Source of the DNA: Tillandsia leiboldiana
Taxonomy: Eukaryota; Streptophyta; Magnoliopsida; Poales; Bromeliaceae
DNA length: 64,000 nucleotides
Direction of reading: 5' to 3'
Assembly: GCA_029204045.2 (NCBI GenBank)
Contig: CM055067.1
Coordinates: 28,656,838 to 28,720,837, forward strand
Below, one piece after another: positions 42,329-54,193 of this stretch. Position numbers and translations under genes: made by a program. How positions within the stretch are numbered: position 1 is the stretch's first letter; the number at the start of each line of letters is the position of its first letter. The notes under the pieces are model-generated. The model made no database searches. It was not told the DNA's origin and was given only the letters and a program-made list of their open reading frames with translations.

Positions 42329-43348
42329 ATGGCGGCGGCGGAGGAGAAATCACGTCTTTGTTCTGCAAGGTTCTCGATTGGGTATGCACTGGCCCCGAAG
42401 AAGCAGCAGAGCTTCATCCAGCCCTCGCTGGTGAGCCTCGCCCGCGCCCGTGGCATCGACCTCGTCCCTATCGACCCCTCCCTCCCCCTCTCCCACCAGG
42501 GGCCCTTCCACTGCGTCCTCCACAAGCTCTACGGCGACGAGTGGCGCGCCCAGCTCGACGCCTTCGCCACCCGAAACCCTAGCGTCCCCGTCGTCGACCC
42601 CCCCGCCGCCATCGACCGCCTCCACAACCGCATCTCCATGCTCCAGGTCGTCTCCGAGATCGACGTGGGCGGCGGCGGCGATCGGAGCGAGACCTTCGGG
42701 ATCCCTAGCCAGGTCGTGGTCTACGACGCTGCGGCGCTCGCCAACTCCGCCCTCGTCAGTGCCCTCTGCTTCCCCGTCATCGCGAAGCCCCTCGTCGCGG
42801 ACGGCAGCGCCAAGTCGCACAAGATGGCCCTCGTTTTCCACCGCGAGGGCCTTCACAAGCTCAAGCCCCCGCTCGTCCTCCAGGAGTTCGTCAACCACGG
42901 TGGCGTCATCTTCAAGGTCTATGTGGTCGGCGACCACGTCCGGTGTGTCAAGCGCCGGTCACTGCCAGACGTTTCCGAGGAGGGGCTTGAGCGTAACGCT
43001 GAAGGGTCGGTCTCCTTCTCGCAAATATCCAACATGACCACTGCGAAGGACTCCATGGAGGAGCCACTTCTTGACGAGGCCGAGATGCCGCCGCTCAGCT
43101 TCCTGACAGAGATCGCGCGCGGCCTTAGGCGTGCGTTGGGACTCCATCTGTTCAATTTTGACGTGATAAGAGACGTTAGGGTAGGGAATCGATATCTCGT
43201 GATTGACATTAACTACTTCCCCGGGTATGCTAAGATGCCGGGCTATGAGGAGGTGTTGACGGACTTCTTTTGGAAAATCGTGCATGAGAAGAATAAAGAT
43301 TGTGGGGCTGACGATAGGGAGCCGTCTGTTGGTGGTGCAGAGAAATAA
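42329..43348 (+). CDS. ITPK1: Inositol-tetrakisphosphate 1-kinase
   Basis: A 339-residue, single-exon ATP-grasp kinase. The family phosphorylates inositol tris- and tetrakisphosphates on the route to phytic acid, and some members make diphosphoinositol phosphates; it acts in cytosol and nucleus. Visible family blocks are IGYALAPKKQQSFIQPSL (near residue 18), LHKLYGDEWRAQL, DRLHNRISMLQVVSE, the nucleotide and substrate loop KPLVADGSAKSHKM (K153, H164), LQEFVNHGGVIFKVYV, CVKRRSLPDVS, FNFDVIRD (D278) and VIDINYFPGYAKMPGYE (D293, N295), the Mg-binding site. No stops or shifts. ATG 42329 gives the usual length and an ATGGCG context; an in-frame ATG at 42137 would add 64 residues. GC is very high at the 5' end and drops after about 43130. 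It resembles the ITPK1/LPA2-type plant kinases. Confidence 0.95.
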   Translation: MAAAEEKSRLCSARFSIGYALAPKKQQSFIQPSLVSLARARGIDLVPIDPSLPLSHQGPFHCVLHKLYGDEWRAQLDAFATRNPSVPVVDPPAAIDRLHNRISMLQVVSEIDVGGGGDRSETFGIPSQVVVYDAAALANSALVSALCFPVIAKPLVADGSAKSHKMALVFHREGLHKLKPPLVLQEFVNHGGVIFKVYVVGDHVRCVKRRSLPDVSEEGLERNAEGSVSFSQISNMTTAKDSMEEPLLDEAEMPPLSFLTEIARGLRRALGLHLFNFDVIRDVRVGNRYLVIDINYFPGYAKMPGYEEVLTDFFWKIVHEKNKDCGADDREPSVGGAEK

Positions 43349-45489
43349 AACAGAAGCCAGGGAAGGCACTGTGAGATCTCTTTGCTTTATCCTTTTTGAT
43401 TTCGATAGTACAGCCTTAAATGATCATTTAGCCTTTGAGATTCTGTATATCCTTTCTTTGAGTTGGTGAAAGCCATATCATTTGATATCTTTTTGAGCAC
43501 TTTCTAATTAATAGCTAGAGATTGTATTCATGGGATGGGATATGCCAAAAGGTTTTTGTCTAATTCATCTCATCTTGAACAGTTGCTTGTTAGTTAATTG
43601 ACAATTGCTTTATTGATTGTGAAATACTCTTTAAATTCTTACATTCGTAAGATTGATATAATGCAAGTTGCAAGAAAATGCCATTATCATTCGATTAGTG
43701 TTCAAGTTATAATGTATATCATGACTGTGAAATCCATTAATGCGGATTTTATCCTTGAAATGTGCTTGTTTCTTGTTGGTTATTATTCTCTTTAATATTG
43801 TGAATTTGTTCGGGACGCTTAGTGAGAGATGTATAAGCTCTTGTTGGTTTGGTTAGTTATTTTACTGTTCAGTATTCGGATTTTTTCTGATGCTGATTGC
43901 TGAAAATTGTTTAGAATAGGATCCATGATGTTGATGCATGAAAATAAATAGTAAACTTTGTTCTTGTATTTTCAGAGCCTGGAATTCTGAAAATTGGTTT
44001 TTATTGTTGGTTTGGTGAATTTTATTGTATCAACTGTTGTTTAATTTGTGTTTGCTTCATGCAAGCTTTTTATTAGAACAATGCTACTGGAGTACAGTTT
44101 ACATCCACTCCATCCAAGGGCCATTAATTCTCTATTTGTTACATGAACATTTTCTTTGTTTTCACTAAAAACCATTTGGGTTTTTGTGAACCCTAGGATG
44201 GGGGTGTAAGATCTACACCCCCTCATCTCCCCCCCACTTCGGGGTGTATAAGTAGAATTTCTCCTTTCATTATCATCTCAGTTTATAAGATCTCCCAAGA
44301 ACCCTCCTTTAGCAGGTCGGGCTCAAAGATGTCTAGCTGTGCATTTTAGTTCCTAGTCTCGTAAGGGCTCTTTTCTGCTTGAATGAGAGTTGGCTCTTTT
44401 CTGCTTGAATGAGAGTTGGCGGTGCCGTGAAGTTTGGTGTGGCACACGAAACATAGAGAACTAATGGATTTTGTCAATGTTTCACCTAATTCTGAGAGTG
44501 GGAGAATCATATAATATCAGTGTTCAATTGAGTGACTTATGTGTCCACATATGCAGTTTCAGAGTACTATGCATTGTATATACGATATGTGGCGCGTTAT
44601 TCGGGCAGGCCACTTTTGCTGCCGCATATGTGTTAGGTGCCTGCATATGCAGCTTTTTCTGTTTTTGTTGGGTTGGACTCAAACGGTGGATTGAATGTGG
44701 GTTATTAGTTTGGGATTATGGCCATTATCGGTGTAGAAGAAACTTGAAAGGTGCTGCATGAGTTAATGAGGGACATGAGGTGAAAATTTGGTTACTATAT
44801 TAGCGAGTAGTACTTTTTAATTTATTAAATATCGTATGCAAATCTTTAATTTTTTTTTACTAGTTATATTTTATATTGAATTTTCTCTGGAGTAAGGGAC
44901 ATGAAATTTGACATGATTATCATGATGTCACAATATCCTACAACATATATGTATTAAGTAGAATTTTTATTCTTGATTCTTCTCTCGCTTGCTCTTATTT
45001 ATTACATATTTTTGTACTCACTATTTAAAGTATACATTTTACTGTACTTTATGTGGACCGCATGGGCAGTTGCATTTGCACCCATCTTCCGCACAGACAC
45101 TATGCGATATCCTGGCTGCCTTTCTTCCATTTTTTAGTACATTTGATTTTTAATAATTTAATAGGTGATGAGCCTGCATTTTCATCCACATGCTGCATAC
45201 TTGCTATCCTGTGGATCAGCCGCCTGCATACCGCATACTCTTCATTCGCATATTATAAAATATTGCTGAATTCTTGAAGGGCAATCACAATGGGCAATTT
45301 ATGGGCTTTTTCGATCAAGAATAGTTTGTTCCTTGTTGGTGGTTTTCTTCTGACCCATAAATGGGTTAAAGTCTATTGGGAAGTTTTGAATAAGACCGCA
45401 GAGGTCAATTCAACTAAAGACAAATTACTTTTTATACTGAAGTGCTAGAATACACTAGATTGGATGTTTACTTTTATTATTGAGAGAGA
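43349..45489. other. Downstream intergenic DNA of the kinase gene
   Basis: A/T-rich. The first few hundred bases are probably the 3' UTR. A 26-bp unit GCTCTTTTCTGCTTGAATG... is duplicated in tandem at 44367-44418, and an imperfect inverted repeat GATGGGGGTGTA/TACACCCCCTCATC is at about 44196-44226. No retroelement or coding similarity was recognised; the short open frames have no support. Confidence 0.5.
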
Positions 45490-45499
45490 NNNNNNNNNN
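45490..45499. other. Assembly gap (10 N)
   Basis: It lies exactly where sequence shared with 62445 onward begins. The Cassandra-type LTR is cut here to its last 23 bases. Confidence 0.95.
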
Positions 45500-45522
45500 C
45501 CCCCTGGGAAGTGGGCGTCACA
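45500..45522 (+). mobile_element. Last 23 bases of a Cassandra-type LTR
   Basis: CCCCCTGGGAAGTGGGCGTCACA equals the end of the LTRs at 62068 and 62467 except for one missing G. The upstream part is lost in the gap. Confidence 0.8.
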
Positions 45523-47939
45523 ACATGAGATATACAAATTACGATATTAATTCGTAAACCTTATATATACTTCTTTTGATGATAAAAATCATTTTAGAAA
45601 GATTTGTTAGACTCTTGTAGAATTTAGTCTCTCAAGCTACACGAAGTGCGAAATGTTCCATCAATATAAATAAATTTTTATCAACTTTTAAAATGTTTTA
45701 TCAAAAAAGTTAGGTATACTTTTGAATTCTATAAGAAACATACTTAAACTTGGGGGAAAGTTAGATAGTAGAATTAAAATTTTAAAGTTTGAATATTTAT
45801 CTCAAAATGTATTATAACTCCTGTAAGAATTATTCTTTTTTAGCTTATTTGGTGACCACTCTTTCCCTTGAAAAGAGCATCCTATTTTTTCTTTTCTTTT
45901 TTTTTTTTTTTTTTGAAAAATAACAAACTTGTCTACATGAATTGGTGGAGAGTTTATTTTCGGCCTTGTGGTCTTTTGTTTCAGGTTGGTGCTGGTTTTA
46001 AAGAACAATAATTATCGAGTGATGTTGATGTTGTCGGTCAATATATATTATATATTTTCGTGATATAAATTAATATTGCATGTATTATTTTAATTATAAT
46101 TTGGTTTGATTTTTTGTGCTTCTTAATTTGATGTCCTCTGTATATGTTATGAGCTTGAAAAAAATTGTTTGGTTTGAATAAATAAAATATTGCTACTTAT
46201 TTAATGAGAATATTGAAAAGTATATTAATTGTAAGCAAATCTAGCGCAGAGTTTATTATTAGTATGCATGCATTGTGTATGTTATGCCTTCGTTTAAACC
46301 AGAGGTTCTCTTTATACCTGCAAGTTGGACCTAGTAAGCATGTACCATAATTCAGAGGGTTTCATGCATTTTTACTTCAAGTTTACCTTTTCTTTCATTT
46401 GATTAGATCCGAAGCTGATATATATTAAAGTACTAACAATTTTATTATTTTTCTTTCTTAATTTAAGATTTTTAAGTTTTTTTTATTTTTCAAATCAAAA
46501 TTGATTTATTAATTAATAAAATCAATCTGAATCAGAAGTGAGTCCATTGTTCAGTTTGGCTTTTACGTGAAAATATGTTTTAACTGAAAATAAAGATTTA
46601 TATTATTGTACTATTTAATTTGTTTAATTTAAATGATCCGATCGCTTTTTCCATATAAAATTTAGACTAATTATTTATTTTAATAAATTATAGTTGCATG
46701 AATATATAAAATATAGTAATTAAATTTGTGGAGTTAAAATTTTATTTAAATTTTAAAATTAAAGAGTAATTAGTTGGCTCAAATCAAATAAATTTAAAAA
46801 TTATGTAACAAAATATAAATTTTAAAAATTAAATAATCAAATTAAAATAAGTAATTATTGATGTAAGCTATATAATTTTGTGTTGTTGTGGCGCAGGAGA
46901 TACAAACACATACGAGAAAGAAGTGAGAGCAGGTTATGGAAGGAGATCTTTGAGGAGAATAGTCCTGAGAAGCAGAGGTTCCCGGAGTCTATGGTCCTGT
47001 TAGAGAAGACAAAATTGACACATATACTTGTTATTTTGGAGGTAAGAATAAATCAGACCTCATCTGAACTATAATGCATTTCGAAAATCGGTTTATGAAT
47101 TTCGATTTTAATGCGTAATCTTATGTATACTCCTTTTGATATCAGAAATTTCCTTAGAAAATTTTATCAAATTCTTCTCCATCAAGTTCAGATGAGGTAG
47201 TAAATCAAAATTCATAATCTGCTCCATCAAGTTAAAATCGAAATTTGACTAATGTTGAGTATCGTTAAGTTAGGCAGTAAATCAAAATCTTTAAAGTTCA
47301 GGTTTTTCCTTCTTCATTCTCTTCTGTTTTTAACTTCACCTATTATAATGGCGCAGAGTTTCATTTACGGGCTCATGGACTTATTTCAGGTTGGCGGAGA
47401 GTTTCATTTATTCTTTGCTGTTTGATTGGTGTTTGTGTTCTTGAGATATTACTAAGTTCCTGTATGTGTTATTTCTACAATTTGGACTGTTTCTTTGTAT
47501 TTTCTAAAGTGTTCTCTGTGCATGTTATGAACTTCAAAAAGTTTGTTTGGTTTATATAAACAAAATGTTGCTACTCTTTTTAATAGGTTATACTTTAAGC
47601 AAGTCTCATGCAGAGTGTATTACTAGTTTTCGTATGCAGAGTCTATTATTATTTGATAGTGTTTGTTGAGGGGCATAGAATAGGTATGTGTCAGATTTTG
47701 GAGTGGGTTTTTGAAAGTATAAACCCAAATTCGAATCCATTTGGTTTTGAAAATCCATAATCGAAACTGATCTTGATAATAAAAGTCAAAATCCGAAACC
47801 CGAAGGCAATCATTTCTTTTACCCGGATTTTGAAAAAATATTATACTCAAATCTAAATTTTTTGAGTATGAATTCAAGTTTTCATATATTATGTAAAGAA
47901 GATGAACACAGCACGTACGAACTAAAGAGTTTTCAGTTT
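45523..47939. other. A/T-rich DNA, first 1.5 kb duplicated at 62468-64000
   Basis: 45523 to about 47041 matches 62468-64000 nearly base for base; most differences are homopolymer lengths. Long A/T-rich runs (46400-46860) resemble intron or intergenic DNA. Apart from a possible exon at 46894, no genes were recognised. Confidence 0.6.
46894..47041 (+). other. Possible internal exon of an unidentified gene
   Basis: A G/C-richer stretch of about 148 bases sits in A/T-rich DNA, preceded by GTTGTGGCGCAG (acceptor-like) and followed by GGAG then GTAAGAAT (donor-like). One frame is open across it: RRYKHIRERSESRLWKEIFE continuing to KLTHILVILE. I do not recognise the protein. The same stretch ends the window at 63853-64000. 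It could equally be part of an old transposon. Confidence 0.3.
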
Positions 47940-48345
47940 TTTTTTGAGAATAAGGTAGCATGCTACTGCTTCATTCATTGAGTAATGAATTTGGCTACAA
48001 ACTGAGACAGCTAAGTCTCAACCCGCTAACGAGGAGCGAAGGGAAAAAAAAAAAAAAAAAAAAAAAACGTCAAGCACAATCCACGCCTCCCGCTTCTTTG
48101 ACTCGAAGATTCTTCTATTTCTTTCTAACCACGTACCCCACCAAGTGGCAGCAACTGACACTAGGTCCGTCGTATCCAGTGGTCCATTCTTGCGGCTACC
48201 TGCTTCCCACAAACTAGCCGGCGAGCCATCCGATAGAGCCATCCATTTGTCCGGTAAGAGAGCGGTCAGTAGATGCTTCGTGTAAGGGCAAGCCAAGAAG
48301 AGATGATCCACCGTCTCGCTCCTGCCCGGACATAGCGAACAATCC
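47940..48345 (-). pseudogene. LINE 3' end (reverse transcriptase zinc-binding region)
   Basis: The minus strand encodes DCSLCPG, then ETVDHLFLACPYTKHLL and WWGTWLERNRRIFE. The CxxC...HxxxxC pattern is the zf-RVT domain at the end of plant L1-type ORF2. A T-run at 47938-47948 on the plus strand would be its poly(A) tail. A homopolymer of more than 20 A (48044-48067) splits the coding text. It is a 5'-truncated dead copy. Confidence 0.72.
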
Positions 48346-48489
48346 CCTACCCCGGTCCGAGTTCAGCAATCAGTGTCAATTTTTTTTTTTTTCCTTTTCA
48401 AATCAGAGTTTTAAAACCAGTCAGGGCGCAACAGACCGTCACACGTATAGAAGACTCTCTATCCCAAGGACAAAGACTCCCCTATACAT
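48346..48489. other. Short unassigned stretch
   Basis: It contains a T-run (48380-48392). No gene or element was recognised. It ends at the join with retroelement DNA at 48490. Confidence 0.4.
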
Positions 48490-50756
48490 GCATAGTGAGG
48501 CCCAATGGATTAATTAATGCCCTGTTGTCTTTGAGATTTGGGAAGTGTGTGTTCCGGTTGGACCTGGACGGTTTGGGAGTGGCGTTCTCCAGGGATATTT
48601 GATTTACTCCTGAGCAACTTGGAGCACTTGTGGATAGGTTACCATACCTGTGTGGATGAAGCTGTAGGCCAAGTTATTGAGGTACGAGTTTTAGCTCCAA
48701 GTGCATGCCTTCTTGGGTCACTTTATTCTAGCCATTGGGGCGGCGGTGGAACCCGACCAAATGGATGTTATTCAAGATTGTCTGAGACCAACATTTATTC
48801 TAGGGGTAAGGAGCTTCTTAAACTTGCCAGTGCTGAGAGAGCATGGCCAATGGATAATGAGACTAACACCAGCGTCAATGTTAGTATTCTAGTGTTGGGA
48901 GATGGATTTGCGAGTTATAGTGATGCCTCCTTAGTGGCTGTGGAGTACCGTGGGTTGATTTTTGGTTCGCACTCCCTCAGTCCCACCCTTTGAGTTTGAG
49001 GCAGGACGAACCGCTGTTTTGTAGGCAGCTTGGATCCCACAATAGAGCCTTTTAGTATGCTCATGATTTCCAGCTTTGATTGATATACCGGGGCGTAGGC
49101 CATGCCTGCTGGGCTATCAGTTTTGATTTCTTAGCATTTCTGTGCTCTACTAAGATAGGTTAAGATTCAGCTTCAGTTTACAGTTTCTACCCTGTGGCAC
49201 CAGTGGAGACTACAGCTCTCGGCATTTTGAGTAGGATTTACGCGGATTGTCGTTGATGGTTCGGATTTTGACCGCGAAGTTGGGACGGCTTTTAGAATCC
49301 GGTACGGGCATTATGAGTTTACGGTTATGCCTTTCGGTTTAACTAATGCCCTGCTGCATTTATGGATATGATGAACTGGGTGTTTCAGCCGTACTTGGAT
49401 CGGTTTGTCGTCGTATTCATTAACGACATTTTGATTTACTCCCGAAGTGGTATGGAGCATGAGGAGCATTTAAGGATAGTGCTACAGCTTCTGCGAGAGA
49501 AGGAGCGGTATGCCAAGCTTAAAAAGTGTGACTTTTGGCTTCGGGAGGTTGTTTTTCTAGGCCACGTTATATCAGCCGCAGGAGTAGCGATGTACCCGAC
49601 GAAGATTGATGCAGTTCGGGATTGGCCTAGACCGACGACGGTTACTGAGGTTCGTAGCTTTTTGGGTTTAGCAAGATATTACCGTCGTTTTGTAAAGGGC
49701 TTTGCGAAGCTCTCTACTCCCCTTACCAGCTTGACTAGAAAGGGGATAAAGTTTGTCTGGACTGAGCGGTGCCAGGAGAGTTTTGAGGAATTAAAGAGAA
49801 GATTGATTTTGGCACCAGTTCTAGCACTACCAGTGATGGGCGATGGATTCGTCATTTATAGTGACGCCTCTTACAGTGACTTGGGTTGGGTCCTGATGCA
49901 GCATGGTAGGGTAATTGCTTATGCTTACGGCAATTAGGGGGTTATGAAAAGAATTACCCTACTCGTGTTTTGGAGCTTGCGGCTGTGGTGTTCGCACTGA
50001 AGTTATGGCGACTTTATCTCTACGGGAAGCACTGTGAGATTTACACGGGCCATAAGAGCTTAAAATATTTGTTTACTCATAAGTAGCTGAACTTGAGGCA
50101 ACGCCGGTGGTTGGAGCTATTAGAGGACTATGATGTGAACATTCTTTATCTTCCCGGCAAAGTCAATGTTGTAGCAGACGCTTGGAGTAGGAGATCAGCG
50201 CAGAGCTTGAGCATGTTGATCACTCAGCAGGCATCGCTCGTGGAGCAGTTGAGGCATCTACAGTTTGAGGTAGTATCCCCTGAGGTCTCTGCTAGACTCA
50301 TGTCTATGGTCTTGCAGCCCACTCTGTTGGACAGGATTCGGGAGACACAGAGTGTGGACCCCTACTTGATTTGGTCTGGTGCGTGTTGCACTAGTGGTTA
50401 TTACAGTTTTCCCCCAGCCTTGTATTGGAGTTTTTTTTTTTTTTTTTTTTTTTTTTGCTTTCCACGTCTCAGCTCAAGAGTGATGTGTTTTCCTCGCCCG
50501 TGATTGACTTGCCCCTTTGAGATCTGTGATTGTTGGAGTACGAGGGACGCCCGTTGCAATTTCTGGCTCGAGAGACGAGAGAATTGCACATCGGGCCATA
50601 CCGTACTGGTTGTGGTTGTTGTTGCGGAGTAATCACGGGGAGTGAGTGGTGTTTTGGGAGCTGGAGGCGTATTGATGGATACCTACCCGTGGTATTTGTG
50701 ACTCCTGATGGTCTTGATCTAGTTTCGAGGACGAAACTTTCTTTAGTGGGGGAGGA
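48490..50756 (+). mobile_element. 3' half of a decayed chromovirus interior (first copy)
   Basis: Nearly identical to 56167-58438. In order it holds a heavily decayed RT/RNase H stretch (48570-48990), a better preserved RT end (49290-49937), RNase H remnants to about 50370, a T-homopolymer (50430-50451), a chromodomain relic and the polypurine tract just before the LTR at 50757. There is no 5' LTR or gag to its left; it abuts unrelated DNA at 48490. Confidence 0.85.
49290..49937 (+). pseudogene. Chromovirus reverse transcriptase fragment with altered catalytic site
   Basis: The text runs from AFRIRYGHYEFTVMPFGLTNA, through a 1-base shift near 49350, into MDMMNWVFQPYLDRFVVVFINDILIYS, FLGHVISAAGVA, WPRPTTVTEVRSFLGLARYY and FVIYSDAS of RNase H, then stops at 49937. 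The catalytic pair normally FIDD reads FIND, so one of the two metal-binding aspartates is Asn. The fingers and first palm aspartate are missing from this block. It is inactive on several counts. Confidence 0.85.
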
Positions 50757-53700
50757 TGTGAGGTCCCGGAAAAAAACCGCATAACGGGGATGTGCGGAAG
50801 TGCGGTGGTTGTACAGTTATGTTTTGGAGAGTATTGAGTGTGCTTTTTCGGTGTGTCGGAAGCCTCGGTTCGCCAAATAGACGAGAAAAATGGACTCAGG
50901 GCGAAAAACTGTGCAAAATAGGCTATTTTTGGATTTTTCGGGGCTTAAAACAGTGATTTTGAGTGTTGCGGGTGCGGTGGACCGGGTTCACGGGCTCCTG
51001 GGCGCACGGCAGTGGACCGGCCGGTGCAGCGCGGTTCATGGCCGCGCTGCACCCGGTCCATGCGGCTGGGGTGGCGCCCGGTGCACCGGGCAGCCATGCA
51101 CCGCGTGCGCATGCATGCGCGCGCGTGGCGCGCGCCCGAGGCCGCGCGTGGGCCTGGGCCGTGCCGCGTGGCGGGGAGGAGGGTTGGAATGGACGGTTTG
51201 TCCGAACCCCCTTGCACCGGATCGGGTGCAAGGGGGGGATTTGAGTGAGGGGGGGTGTTGGTATGCAGTATTTTGCACCTTAAGTCCCTTGTTTGAGTTG
51301 TTTAGCCTATCTAAGGAAGATTGTGAGCTGGGGTTTCTCTTTTGGTTAATCTACACCCCTTAGCTACTAAGGAGTCCATGATGCAACCTTCATCTTCATC
51401 TTCTTCATCAAGAAGCCACCATTGTTGGAGCTTGAGGTTTGCTGGTTTTGGTTCCACTTCGTCACATTTTCTTCCAGGAGGTCTCCAAAATTGTAGAGAT
51501 GGAATTTTGGGATGATTCTTGCGGGGTTATCTTCACAACTCAAGGCCTACAACTTTCGTATTGAAGGTGGAACCTAATTGGAGCTTTAAACTAGGTAAAT
51601 ATGGCCATCTTTGAGACACTTATTTGCGGTGAAGGATTCGAGCAGAGGTTAGTGTTTTTACTCCCCTGGGATATACAAATGGAATTTTAAGTTGGTTTTT
51701 ATGGGAAAATTTCCAGGACTTACAGAGATCCAATTTTCGTATTTTGTGGAATTTCCAATTGGACTCTAAGTTAGGTAAATTGAGCCATCTTTGGGATTGT
51801 TGTGTGCAGCTGATATTTTGGTTGTGGTTTTGAGCAATGCTCAGTGTTTTTGCTCCCTAGGATTGAAGAAGTGGAATTTTAAGCTGATTTTTGCGAGGAA
51901 TTCACCAGGACTCGGAGACCTACATTTTTCATATTGAAGAAAAAGGCTAATTCTTGCTACAAATCAGGTGAATTTCACCATCTTGGAGCCCTTGGTTCAG
52001 TTGCAGTTTTGGACAGCATCGTAGAGTTTTGGCCGTAGCTTTGCGCACCGACGTCGGATCGAGGTGATTCAAAAGGCGATTCTCATCTACTTCTCGCGAG
52101 GAATCTCCTGGATTTTTCTCAGAATTTTCTGAGTTTGATTCGAAGGTGAGAATCTTTCTTCTTCCCGAGTTTTATCTGCGGAATTTTGTACAGTTTAGTA
52201 TGGGATGTTTCTCTTGCCGATTTTCTATCTCCGTGTAGGAAACTCGGAATTGGACGTGCAGGTATTCGTTTCGAAGCTATCGACGCGTAGATCGCAGAGA
52301 TATTTTATTTGGATTTTTCCGAGCACCTTCAGTAGGTGGATTATTCGCATCTTTACAGCTGAACTGTTAGTGTGATATTTTTCGGCAGATTTTGGAATTT
52401 AAGTGTAACTGGAGTTTTTATTGTACCCAGGAGAGATTGTGGACTGTATTGGACCTGTTGGACTTTGAGTTGCTGTTGTTCGGGTATTATCAGCTGTAGG
52501 ACTTTTGGCAGTTCGACTTTCCAGGTGGGTGGCCTCGCTTTCAAGATTTGCGATCTGTACGCTAATTCTAGCTGTATAGGGATGTGCATGTATCATTCTT
52601 ATCTCCAGTATAGCATGTTAGAGAGCATGAGTTGGGATTTCCTTGTTTATTCAGTTTAGCATGTGTTGCTTATTATTTTTCCCCCACATCCTTATTTATT
52701 GCTATCCTTGGACTTGACCTAGCACCACTGTCATATGCAGCATGTTCAACCAGACTAGTAGAAAACTCCAACTTGGGCTAGGTTACTTTATTGCTTTAGA
52801 CACTCCACTGTATCACTATTTCATCTGGACTTAGTTTCTTCCTCGCCCAGATAGGGGGGCCGAGAGGTCGGGTTATGAGCGTGGTCCATTTACACTCGTG
52901 TCGGGGGACCGAGTGGAGTCAGATAGTGGGTTATTGATCCGAGTGTCTTTTGATTACTGTCTGAGGGACAGGGGATTTGATAGTGGGTTATTGATCCGAG
53001 TGTCTTTTGATTACTGTCTGAGGGACAGGGGGTTTGATAGTGGGTTATTGATCAGGGTGTCTTTTGATTACTGTCTGAGGGACAGGGGGTTTTGGCTGTG
53101 TTGTGTTCCAGCCAGTGAGTGAGACAGGGTCCTTTTGATTACAGTCGATCTTGTTGATCGTGGATTTGGATTATAGCCTGCATGGGCCACATTGAGCTCG
53201 ACATAGATGCGCAGATACTTTACTCGGTGGGGTCGCGCCCCTCGAGTGCCACTCCGGAGCTAGGCGGGTTACTTGCTATTGCGATTTTGTCGACACAGTC
53301 CCTCTGGCTGGTTCCTTTTTGGCAGTCATGGACGCCCTACGTAAGTCCGGTCCTCCGTGGATGTAACGGCAGTAGGTGTGCCTACGTAAGTCCGGTCCTC
53401 CGGGGATGTAACGGCAGTAGGTAGGCGCAGGTTTGACTGGACCCGATGTGGCAGTCAGTATAGATTGGGTGATTGAGATGAGGGTTAGTAGTGGTACCAG
53501 CGTTCTTTCTGTTTCACCCTTGAGCATTTAGTTAGAGGCATAGTAGCTGTAGAGTTATTTCATCAATTTTTCTCCCCGGCATTGCATCTCTACTTTTGCC
53601 TCTAGTAGACTTAGTGGGCAGACCGTCGGGCTTGTTTGCGGCACCCACTGAGAACTACTTGGGATGTAGTTCTCACACCGTCGTGGTGTCTTTTTCCCCA

Positions 53701-54193
53701 GGGACCTCTACTTCTGTTCTTACTGCACGGTTGCTGATCCAGCTGATCGAGGTAAGGGAGTTGCGAGTTAGACCCCTACCAGATGTCGTCCTGAGAGTAG
53801 CTGTACCCCTCACATTTTGAGAGTTCATGTTGAGTGATCTTGTAGTGAGGATAGAGTTGTATTTTCACTTTACTCTTGAGAGACTGATGTAGTGAGGATA
53901 TTTGTGTTTTGAGAGCTGGTATACTGATGTATTTATTGGAGATATCTCCCTTTTGGGTTTTATATATTAGAGGACTTTTATACGATCGTGTTTGGGAGTT
54001 GGATATGGTATTATGTTCGGTTGCTCAGTTCTTGGATTTCAGCTTTTCAGTAGTTTTACTTTCAGCTCTGATAGTTGTTTAGCTGTAGTTGATTCTTTTT
54101 GCAGGTTAGACGCTTCGTCTGTGCGGCAGTTTCCGTACAGATGGCGGATCTGTTAGCGAGCCCAGGTCGCAGTTTCGACCCCGGGGCGTGACA
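50757..54193 (+). repeat. Chromovirus LTR (middle copy)
   Basis: TGTGAGGTCCCGG...GGGGCGTGACA, 3437 bp. The polypurine tract lies immediately to its left and a primer-binding site to its right, so it serves as 3' LTR for one interior and 5' LTR for the next. Contents: a long GC hairpin (51013-51060), three imperfect repeats of about 185 bp (51500-51960), three 57-bp repeats around GGGTTATTGATCCGAGTGTC (52924-53095), a doubled TACGTAAGTCCGGTCCTCCG unit (53337-53420), and hairpins at 53650-53674 and 54118-54141. Confidence 0.9.

Noticed and set aside
42350..42937. Reverse-strand 195-codon frame and two other forward frames over the kinase gene
   Set aside because: Shadows of the GC-rich 5' half of the inositol phosphate kinase coding region.
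44471..45277. Short open frames of 74-96 codons downstream of the kinase
   Set aside because: No domain, no codon bias, A/T-rich surroundings, no splice context; chance frames.
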